Below, piece after piece: positions 1-5,079 of a DNA stretch of 5,079 nt. Position 1 is the first letter of the stretch. Each line of letters opens with the position of its first letter. Made by a program: the position numbers and the translations under genes. A model generated the notes under the pieces. That model was given only the letters and a program-made list of their open reading frames with translations, ran no database searches and was not told where the DNA came from. The stretch is from UBA5336 sp039034035 (lineage in GTDB: Bacteria > Pseudomonadota > Alphaproteobacteria > Caulobacterales > Hyphomonadaceae), in NCBI GenBank assembly GCA_039034035.1, contig JBCCBN010000191.1, forward strand, positions 1 to 5,079, given 5' to 3'.

Positions 1-1281
1 AGGCCCGGTCCACATCGGCCGCATAGAGCGTCTTGGTGTCGGCCAATCCGCCGGCCCGCGACATGATCCGCTGGAACTCATAGGCATCCACGTCCGGCGA
101 CGCAAAAATCACCGCATCGAACAGGCTCTCCCCGCCCGGCGTCTCAGCTGCGATCTCATTCAGCGCCCGCAGCAGAACCTGGTTCCCATGGCTGTGCGCC
201 ACCACCACATAGCGCTTCGGGTCAAGCCGCTGGTCCACATCCAGCAGGAAGCGTTTCAGGTCGCCAACACTGGCCGTGCCATCACTCACATCATTGAAAT
301 AGCGCAAATTCGACAACACGCCGGTTTCGCTGGTCGCCGGCCAGGAAAAGAACATCGGCACGCCCGCAAATTCCAGATCATAGGTCAGCTGCGCCGTCCG
401 AAACGCCGCCGATTCGAGGCTTTCGCGAAACCCATGAATGAACACCAGCACCGTCCCGGCATCGGTCTGCCACCGCGCGGGCAAGCTCTCCACCGCATCG
501 CCGAGCGACATCTTTTCCGCCGCCAAGTCCCAGAAATCCCCGGGCGCGACCAACTCATAATCGCTCGTGGTAAAAAACCGCTGCCGATCTTCGTCGCTCG
601 CCGTGTTCTGCCGCTTGAAGAACACCAGAAAGCGCTCTTCATGCCGAAACCTCTGGATCGGGTCGCCCGGCAGCCGCTTCGGCACCGTCACCGAAATCCG
701 CCCCGTCGAATAGGATAGGATGCGCCCCGTACACCGGTGTCATACAGCGGCCGATCCCGGAAGAACCGCGCCGGATCGGCCGGATAGTCATACCCGCTAA
801 ACGGCTCAACCCAGGGATGGGCTCGATTTGTCGCAAACAACAGGTCGATACATGTGTACCCCGTCGCGGCATCGGCGCCGGGCGCCTGGCGATCCTGGCT
901 ACAGGGCGAGGCCGGATCGTCAGAGACAAACACGCTAGGCAAATAGCGCGGCGGCCCCTCCACCACCGGACCCGCCACCCCCGGCGCGCTATTCGGTGGC
1001 CGCGCACCCACAGGCGGCACCACTTCTGGCGGCGGAACCGGCACGCCCCGTATCCCACCTTCAGGCGGCAGCACCACCGTTTCGGCCACAGGCGCCATAC
1101 AGGGCTGGCAGGCAATCGGTTCGGGCTGGGGCGGCGGCGGTGCAACCGGCACCAGCGGCACAGGCTCAGGCTTGGCCGCCGCCTCTCGCTCCCCGGAGCT
1201 GACACAGCCCGCCAGCGCCACAAACCCGGCGCACAAGACCAGGACCGGCCCCGCCCACTTCCGTCCAATTGCTCGCGTCAC
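1..1281 (-). pseudogene. Frameshifted DUF900-type alpha/beta-hydrolase lipoprotein, C-terminus beyond window
   Basis: Predicted envelope lipoprotein with an alpha/beta-hydrolase domain of the DUF900 family; substrate unknown. The GTG start at 1281 is chosen because GGGAAGGAG lies 7 nt upstream and the signal peptide follows at once: basic n-region (TRAIGRK), hydrophobic core, lipobox LAGC with Cys26. Residues 27-143 are a proline-rich, low-complexity linker with C58-x-x-C61. The domain opens near residue 144 (CIDLLFATNR). As written, translation stops at TGA 690-688 after 197 residues, before the hydrolase core. Deleting one 5-bp unit at 710-721 gives 425 continuous codons: SYSTGRISVTVP, VFIHGF (His281), FFSWPATSETG (Trp312), AHSHGN (nucleophile Ser362) and SPDVD (probable acid Asp395). 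The catalytic His would lie off the left edge. The downstream part has no other stop, so the break is recent or a sequencing or assembly error. It is transcribed divergently from pyrB. Family call is firm; loss of function is an inference. Confidence 0.85.
710..721. repeat. Short tandem repeat, 2.4 copies of ATAGG, causing a frameshift
   Basis: The plus strand reads ATAGGATAGGAT, two full copies of a 5-bp unit plus two bases, inside the DUF900 lipoprotein gene. On the coding strand this is CCTATCCTAT. The frame before the repeat reads ...VRGASY then PIRRGGFR and stop. The frame after it reads YSTGRISVTVPKRL and continues open to the window edge. Removing one unit joins them as RGASYSTGRISVTVP, which fits the family. 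Slipped-strand duplication is the simplest origin. Confidence 0.85.
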
Positions 1282-1288
1282 CCGTAGG

Positions 1289-1297
1289 CTCCTTCCC
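1289..1297 (-). promoter_or_regulatory. Ribosome binding site of the DUF900 lipoprotein
   Basis: The minus strand carries GGGAAGGAG ending 7 nt before the GTG at 1281. This strong Shine-Dalgarno match decides the start. An in-frame ATG at 1440 would add 53 residues of arginine-rich sequence ahead of the signal peptide and is unlikely. Confidence 0.7.
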
Positions 1298-1394
1298 TCG
1301 CGCCCATCCCCAGCCGCCAAGCATGCCGCGCTGACGCCCGAAAATCGAGCCCGAAATTCTACACTCGCTGCTCCGCAAACCGACCACCTCCGCC

Positions 1395-1409
1395 GCAAGC
1401 GAGACTTGC
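1395..1409. repeat. Small inverted repeat overlapping the candidate pyrB -35 box
   Basis: GCAAG (1395-1399), a 5-nt spacer CGAGA, then CTTGC (1405-1409) form a perfect 5-bp dyad. It overlaps the proposed -35 element, so it could be a regulator half-site pair. A dyad this short also occurs by chance in GC-rich DNA, so the functional reading is weak. Confidence 0.25.
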
Positions 1410-1434
1410 CGCGCCGCGTCAATCCTCCTACACG
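1406..1434 (+). promoter_or_regulatory. Candidate sigma-70-type promoter for pyrB-pyrC'
   Basis: TTGCCG (1406-1411) and TACACG (1429-1434) are separated by 17 bp. The -35 half is fair and the -10 half weak. If used, transcription would start near 1441, leaving a leader of about 20 nt, too short for classical attenuation. The -35 box overlaps the dyad at 1395-1409. Read by eye only. Confidence 0.25.
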
Positions 1435-1460
1435 CTGCAAAATCCCGGAGACGCCCCGCC

Positions 1461-2447
1461 ATGTCAGCCGCCCCCCGCGCTGCCTTTGATCACCCCCATC
1501 TCCTCGGGCTCCAGTCCCTTCACCGGCTGGATATCGAAACCATTCTCGACCTGGCCGACCACTATGCCAGCCTCGCCCGCGAAAATCGCCGCGGGCCCGC
1601 TGTCCTGAAGAACAAGACCGTCATCAATCTGTTCTTCGAAAACTCGACCCGCACCATGTCCAGCTTCGAAATCGCCGCCAAACGCCTGGGCGCCGATGTC
1701 ATCAACATGCCGGTCGACAGCTCCAGCGTGAAAAAGGGCGAAACCCTGATCGACACGGCGATGACGCTCAACGCCATGAAACCGGACGTGATCGTCATCC
1801 GCCATTCCGCGTCGGGCGGCGTCAAGCTCCTGTCACGCAAGGTCGATTGCGCCGTTATCAATGCCGGCGACGGCACCCATGAACACCCTACCCAGGGCCT
1901 CCTCGACACGCTCACCATCCGCCGCAACAAGGGCCGGATCGAAGGGCTCACGGTCACGATCTGCGGCGATGTGGTGCACAGCCGTGTCGCCCGTTCGACC
2001 ACCTATGCCCTGCACCAGCTCGGCGCCAGGGTCCGCCTCTGTGGACCCAGAACGCTCCTACCGGCAGATGCCCGAGACTGGGGCGCAGAAACCGTCACCG
2101 CCGATTTTGAGAAAGGCCTGAAGAACGCCGATGTCGTAATGATGCTGCGTCTGCAACTTGAACGCATGAATGGCGCCTACCTGCCTAGCCGGCGCGAATA
2201 CTTCCACTTCTACGGTCTCACCCGCGCTCGGCTCGCCATGGCCGCGCCTGACGCCATAGTGATGCATCCCGGCCCGATGAATCGCGGCGTCGAGATCGAG
2301 AGCGCGATTGCAGACGGTCCCACATCCGTGATCACCGAACAGGTCGAAATGGGCGTCGCCATCCGCATGGCCGTGCTCGACCTGCTGGCCGGTTCCAATA
2401 CTGATACCACCGCGAGCACGGGCAACGGAGCGGGAGCGAAACCATGA
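1461..2447 (+). CDS. pyrB: Aspartate carbamoyltransferase catalytic subunit
   Basis: Condenses carbamoyl phosphate with L-aspartate to N-carbamoyl-L-aspartate, the committed step of de novo pyrimidine synthesis in the cytoplasm. The 328 residues hold both domains. Carbamoyl-phosphate domain: FFENSTRTMSSFE (S62-T63-R64-T65), the neighbour-chain loop SSVKKGET (S88, K92), R114-H115, and HPTQGLLD (H142, Q145). Aspartate domain: GDVVHSRVARS (R175), MLRLQLERM (R230, Q232), and HPGPMNRGVEI (G271-P272). All substrate-binding positions known from the E. coli enzyme have a counterpart; the last motif is of Bacillus rather than enteric type. The start fits: GGAG at 1447-1450 lies 10 nt upstream and the N-terminus has normal length. 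The last ~18 residues are a Gly/Ser/Thr/Ala tail beyond the fold. No pyrI regulatory-chain gene is adjacent; instead the stop overlaps pyrC', typical of the class in which a dihydroorotase-like chain joins the complex. Confidence 0.97.
   Translation: MSAAPRAAFDHPHLLGLQSLHRLDIETILDLADHYASLARENRRGPAVLKNKTVINLFFENSTRTMSSFEIAAKRLGADVINMPVDSSSVKKGETLIDTAMTLNAMKPDVIVIRHSASGGVKLLSRKVDCAVINAGDGTHEHPTQGLLDTLTIRRNKGRIEGLTVTICGDVVHSRVARSTTYALHQLGARVRLCGPRTLLPADARDWGAETVTADFEKGLKNADVVMMLRLQLERMNGAYLPSRREYFHFYGLTRARLAMAAPDAIVMHPGPMNRGVEIESAIADGPTSVITEQVEMGVAIRMAVLDLLAGSNTDTTASTGNGAGAKP
2432..2436 (+). promoter_or_regulatory. Ribosome binding site of pyrC' inside the end of pyrB
   Basis: GGGAG lies 7 nt before the ATG at 2444 and within the last codons of pyrB. 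With the ATGA overlap this sets the pyrC' start and suggests translational coupling, keeping the two subunits in step. Confidence 0.6.
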
Positions 2448-3754
2448 GCGCCAGCGCCCTGACCATCACCAATGCGCGCCTCCTCGACCCCGCCAGCGGA
2501 CGCGACGAAATCGGCGCCATCCACCTGGAAGACGGCCGAATTGCCGCGATCGGCGCCGACGCCGCCCCAAAACCGACATCGTCCCGCGAAACCTTCGATG
2601 CTGGCGGCCTATGCCTCGCCCCCGGCCTTGTCGACCTCCGCGTCAAGACCGGCGAGCCCGGCGAGGAACACCGCGAAACCGTCGCCACTGCCTCTGCCGC
2701 AGCCCTGGCCGGCGGCGTCACGACCATAGTCCTGATGCCCGACACACAGCCCGTGATCGACGATGTGGCTCTGGTGAAGTATCTCCACGCTCCCAACCCT
2801 GACCCACACGCCACACCCGTCACCACCCGGATCGAAGTCGCCGGTGCGCTCACCCTGGGTCTGGAAGGCGAAGCCATGGCCGAGATCGGCCTGATGCGGG
2901 AGGCCGGAGCCGCCCTCTTCACCAATGGCGACGAACCCGTCACCAACCCCACCGTCCTCAAGCGCACCATGGCCTATGCCGCCAGCCAGGATGTCCTTGT
3001 CGCCTGCCGACCCGACACGCGGCAACTACGCGGCAGCGGGGTAATGAACGCCGGCGCCTTCGCCGCCCGTCTGGGTTTATCTGGCATACCGAGCGAGGCC
3101 GAGTGGATCGGCGCCGCCCGCGACCTGATGCTCGCCGAAGTTACCGGATGCCGGCTTCTGCTCGACCAGGTATCCACGCCCCGAACGCTCGACCTGTTGG
3201 CCGACGCCAAGGCCCGCGGCCTGCCCGTCTACACCACGGTGGCCGCCCATCACCTCTATTTCAATGAAGGCGACGTCGGCGACTACCTGACGTATTGCAA
3301 GGTCAACCCGCCCTTCCGCACTGAATCTGACCGGCTGGCCCTGATCGAGGCGGTGAAATCGGGCCTGATCGACGCGGTGGTGTCCGCCCACGACCCCCAG
3401 CCGCCCGAAACCAAGCGCCTACCCATCGCAGAAGCAAGCTTCGGCGCCGCCGGCCTCGAAACCAGCCTCGCCGCCCTGCTCAGCCTGGTCCATGCTGGCC
3501 ACCTCTCCCTGCTGGAGGCGCTCCGCCCGCTCACCTCAGGCCCCGCAGACCTGATCGGCAAGCCCCAGGGCCGGCTCGCCCCTGGCGCCCCTGCCGACCT
3601 GGTTCTGTTCGATCCCGCCGCCCCCTGGAAATGCACCCGCGAAGCCCTGCGCTCGCGCTCCACCAACTCCCCCTTCGACGGCCGATTGCTGCAGGGCCGG
3701 GTAGAACGCACCCTCCTCGCCGGCCATACCGCATTTCAGCGTCCAACAAACTGA
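2444..3754 (+). CDS. pyrC: Dihydroorotase-like protein (PyrC'/PyrX type), predicted non-catalytic
   Basis: A 436-residue amidohydrolase-fold protein of the type I dihydroorotase family, starting in the ATGA overlap with pyrB. Fold landmarks are intact: N-terminal beta region (1-58), PGLVD (60-64), GGVTTIVLMPDTQP (90-103), KVNPPFR (286-292), GLET near 338 and a C-terminal GAPADLVLFDP. The active site is not. The metal HxH after PGLVD is R66-V67-K68; REPG is GEPG; the His of HxED is R189; the His of HVST is Q242 (QVST); the catalytic Asp of the TDHAPH motif is A315 (SAHDPQ). H269-H270 remains. Known family members of this kind, such as the pyrB-linked pyrC' of Pseudomonas, are inactive chains needed for assembly of aspartate carbamoyltransferase. 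I infer the same role here, so a functional dihydroorotase should exist elsewhere. Automated pipelines will probably label it plain dihydroorotase. Confidence 0.9.
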   Translation: MSASALTITNARLLDPASGRDEIGAIHLEDGRIAAIGADAAPKPTSSRETFDAGGLCLAPGLVDLRVKTGEPGEEHRETVATASAAALAGGVTTIVLMPDTQPVIDDVALVKYLHAPNPDPHATPVTTRIEVAGALTLGLEGEAMAEIGLMREAGAALFTNGDEPVTNPTVLKRTMAYAASQDVLVACRPDTRQLRGSGVMNAGAFAARLGLSGIPSEAEWIGAARDLMLAEVTGCRLLLDQVSTPRTLDLLADAKARGLPVYTTVAAHHLYFNEGDVGDYLTYCKVNPPFRTESDRLALIEAVKSGLIDAVVSAHDPQPPETKRLPIAEASFGAAGLETSLAALLSLVHAGHLSLLEALRPLTSGPADLIGKPQGRLAPGAPADLVLFDPAAPWKCTREALRSRSTNSPFDGRLLQGRVERTLLAGHTAFQRPTN

Positions 3755-3808
3755 CCCAGCCAAATCCAGCATCCACAGGACCAACCGAAAATCCAGGATC
3801 ATCGCCCC
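3755..3808 (+). other. Short spacer between pyrC' and the nitroreductase gene
   Basis: These 54 bp contain no hairpin with a T-run, so transcription could continue from pyrC'. An imperfect direct repeat, AAATCCAGCATC (3762-3773) and AAATCCAGGATC (3789-3800), matches at 11 of 12 positions with starts 27 bp apart. The second copy contains the AGGA (3795-3798) that probably serves as ribosome binding site. Confidence 0.4.
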
Positions 3809-4486
3809 ATGACAAAATCTGTCAGCGCCGCCGTCAATGAGCGACTCTCCGTCCGCGCCTTCACCGACACGCCTCTTGCTGAGGATGAAATCCGCACCTG
3901 GCTCACCGACAGCCAACGCGCACCCTCTGGTGGAAACGTCCAGCCCTGGCGCGTCATCGCGCTCTCCGGCGACGCGAAAGACGCCGTGATCGCCAAGGGC
4001 GCGAGCGTCCTCGCCACCAACCCCAAGGGCGAACCCACCGACCGCCCGATCTACCCTGATAGCCTCTGGGACCCCTACAACGCCCGCCGCAAGCAGGTCG
4101 GCAAACAGATGTATGAAACCCTCGGCATCCCGCGTGAAGACCGCGCCGCCCGCCTCGCCTGGTTTGCCAATAATTTCCGGTTCTTCGGCGCACCCGTTGC
4201 CCTCTTCTTCGTGATCGATGAGCGGATGGGCCATGGCCAGTGGGCGCATATGGGCATGTTCATGCAAACTCTCGCCCTGCTGGCCGTAGAGCGCAGCTGG
4301 GGCACGTGCATGCAGGAATGCTGGGGCATCCTCCGCCCCACGCTGAAATCCCATTTCTCCCTCGCCAGCACCGAGATGGTCTATTGCGGCATGGCGGTGG
4401 GCCACCCCGACTGGGCCCACCCGGTCAACAGCCTCCGCGCCGACCGCGCGCCCCTCGAGGAATATGCCGAGCTGAAAGGCTTTTAG
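3809..4486 (+). CDS. Nitroreductase-family FMN-dependent oxidoreductase
   Basis: A 225-residue cytoplasmic flavoprotein of the nitroreductase fold, expected to bind FMN as a homodimer and use NAD(P)H. The natural substrate cannot be told from sequence. Visible marks: the N-terminal phosphate-contact motif ERLSVRAF (R12, S14, R16); the signature APSGGNVQPW (38-47); a central helical part with NNFRFFGAPVALFFVID; a segment rich in Gly and Met, GQWAHMGMFMQTLALLA, then WGTCMQECWG; and the C-terminal GMAVGHPDW...PVNSLRADRAPLEEY, where the Arg of RADR is the usual late FMN contact. Length and motif order fit a complete member of the family that includes NfnB-like enzymes. The ATG is supported by AGGA 10 nt upstream. 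It lies 54 bp after pyrC' on the same strand with no visible terminator, so co-transcription is possible; a role in pyrimidine synthesis is not implied. Confidence 0.92.
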   Translation: MTKSVSAAVNERLSVRAFTDTPLAEDEIRTWLTDSQRAPSGGNVQPWRVIALSGDAKDAVIAKGASVLATNPKGEPTDRPIYPDSLWDPYNARRKQVGKQMYETLGIPREDRAARLAWFANNFRFFGAPVALFFVIDERMGHGQWAHMGMFMQTLALLAVERSWGTCMQECWGILRPTLKSHFSLASTEMVYCGMAVGHPDWAHPVNSLRADRAPLEEYAELKGF

Positions 4487-4597
4487 CCTCCACGATGCGC
4501 CGCCCCGCACCAAACCTCGCCAAGATACTGACCAACGCGTAGACACAAGCCGCATCTGGTCTACCCTGTCGCCAAACAGGCCAGCGGGAGCAGAACC
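4487..4597. other. Intergenic region between the nitroreductase and hydrolase genes
   Basis: A 111-bp gap between two same-strand genes. The only hairpin noticed is CCTGT (4565-4569), a 6-nt loop, and ACAGG (4576-4580). It has a 5-bp stem, no following T-run, and sits just before the next ribosome binding site, so it is not a convincing terminator. I found no promoter with both elements in good form, although one for the next gene is likely here given the gap size. Confidence 0.4.
4586..4590 (+). promoter_or_regulatory. Ribosome binding site of the dienelactone-hydrolase-like gene
   Basis: GGGAG lies 7 nt before the ATG at 4598, the same motif and spacing as upstream of pyrC'. It fixes the start directly ahead of the MCDE N-terminus and the export signal. 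Confidence 0.6.
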
Positions 4598-5079
4598 ATG
4601 TGCGACGAAACTACCGAACGCGAACTCGACACCTATCTGGCCCGGCGCGCCCTCAGTCGCCGCGCCTTCACAACAGGTGCATCCATCAGCCTTGCGGCGA
4701 CAGCGCTGCTTCCCGCCGCCTGTGCCACGCCTGAACCGGCATCCGACCCCGCCCTCGCTACCCTTCCCCTTACCGAAACCAATGTCCTGATCCCGATGCC
4801 CGGCGGCGACGCTGACGGCCTGTTTGTCCACCCTGCCGAGGGCGCTCACGCCGCGGTCATCATGTGGCCGGATATCCATGGCGTCCGCCCAACCTTCTTC
4901 GACATGGCGCGGCGCCTGGCCGGCTCCGGCTACAGCGTGATCGCTGTGAACCCCTATTATCGAACGATGCAGGGCCGCTTGTTCCAGGATGGCGAGAGCA
5001 TACGCGATCCCGGCGGTCGTGAGCGGGTCTCGCCCCATGTCGGCGCGCTCACAAACGACACCGTTATCAGCGACAGCCG
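4598..5079 (+). CDS. Exported dienelactone-hydrolase-family protein, N-terminal part (cut by right edge)
   Basis: An open frame runs from the ATG to the window end, giving 160 residues plus two bases. It begins MCDETTERELDTYL, then a twin-arginine-type signal: LSRRAF (S20-R21-R22-A-F24), a hydrophobic stretch TGASISLAATALLPAA, then C42. The signal could end by signal peptidase I after ACA (41-43) or by lipidation at C42; the lipobox is poor because Pro sits at -3. The mature part begins like dienelactone hydrolases: VLIPMPGGDADGLFVHP, VIMWPDIHGVRPTFFDMARRLAGSGYSVIAVNPYYR (in two runs, about residues 88-123), where PDIHG matches the early strand-loop of the alpha/beta-hydrolase fold. The nucleophile, acid and His of the triad lie beyond the edge, so activity cannot be judged. 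Exported homologues with a similar MCDE start are common in alphaproteobacteria as I recall; their substrates are mostly unknown. Confidence 0.87.
   Translation, partial: MCDETTERELDTYLARRALSRRAFTTGASISLAATALLPAACATPEPASDPALATLPLTETNVLIPMPGGDADGLFVHPAEGAHAAVIMWPDIHGVRPTFFDMARRLAGSGYSVIAVNPYYRTMQGRLFQDGESIRDPGGRERVSPHVGALTNDTVISDS

Larger units (their letters stand above)
1282..1460. other. Divergent intergenic region between the lipoprotein gene and pyrB
   Basis: This 179-bp region separates two genes transcribed away from each other, so it should hold both promoters. Towards pyrB there is a candidate -35/-10 pair (1406-1434). Towards the lipoprotein the minus strand has TAGAAT at 1361-1356, a reasonable -10, but I see no good -35 at 16-18 bp from it. 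No attenuator hairpin with a T-run and no obvious leader peptide of the enteric pyrBI kind is visible before pyrB. Confidence 0.5.

Noticed and set aside
188..718. A 176-residue plus-strand open frame
   Set aside because: It is antisense to the DUF900 hydrolase core; the minus-strand frame has VFIHGF, HSHGN and SPDVD in order, whereas this one is Arg/His/Pro-rich shadow sequence.
639..1268. A 209-residue minus-strand open frame overlapping the lipoprotein
   Set aside because: It is another frame of the same strand, rich in Arg/Trp/Cys and without family motifs; the signal peptide and linker lie in the frame that starts at 1281.
1282..1460. pyrL-like leader peptide and attenuator before pyrB
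   Set aside because: No short open frame followed by a pyrimidine-run and a GC hairpin with T-run is visible, and the likely leader is too short.
4565..4580. Possible transcription terminator after the nitroreductase gene
   Set aside because: The stem is only 5 bp, there is no T-run, and it is next to the ribosome binding site of the following gene.
3536..5038. A 500-residue open frame on the minus strand
   Set aside because: It runs antisense across the end of pyrC', the whole nitroreductase gene and part of the next hydrolase gene, all of which have clear family motifs. Its translation shows no recognisable domain. Long antisense frames are common in GC-rich coding DNA.
1..5079. CRISPR array, tRNA or rRNA genes, insertion-sequence ends, or a defence cassette
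   Set aside because: No regularly spaced repeats, cloverleaf, paired terminal inverted repeats, transposase or defence motifs were seen; almost all bases belong to metabolic or envelope genes.

Overview
The window is GC-rich, densely coding DNA that looks like chromosome from an alphaproteobacterium. The grounds are the protein styles: a Bacillus-type PyrB overlapping a metal-site-less PyrC homologue, a Tat-exported 'MCDE...' dienelactone-hydrolase-like protein, and a DUF900 lipoprotein. The genus cannot be fixed from this sequence. No RNA gene, insertion sequence or CRISPR array was found.

Layout. Positions 1-1281, minus strand: a predicted outer-membrane-type lipoprotein with a proline-rich linker and a DUF900 alpha/beta-hydrolase domain. 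It is cut by the left edge and split by a frameshift at a 5-bp tandem duplication (710-721). Removing one repeat unit restores one continuous 425-residue reading frame with the family motifs in order. Positions 1282-1460: a 179-bp divergent intergenic region with a candidate promoter and a small dyad. Positions 1461-3754, plus strand: a pyrB-pyrC' pair overlapping by ATGA, encoding the catalytic chain of aspartate carbamoyltransferase and a dihydroorotase-like partner whose metal and catalytic residues are almost all replaced. Positions 3809-4486: an FMN nitroreductase-family protein 54 bp downstream, possibly on the same transcript. Positions 4487-4597: a 111-bp gap with no strong signal. Positions 4598-5079: the N-terminal 160 residues of an exported dienelactone-hydrolase-family protein, cut by the right edge.

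How the genes fit together. PyrB and PyrC' most likely form one complex for the committed step of de novo pyrimidine synthesis. PyrC' would be structural, so the cell needs a separate active dihydroorotase elsewhere. The nitroreductase and the two hydrolases have no evident link to pyrimidine synthesis. The observation most worth a second look is the exact 5-bp duplication that breaks the DUF900 lipoprotein. I saw no clearly new multi-gene system.
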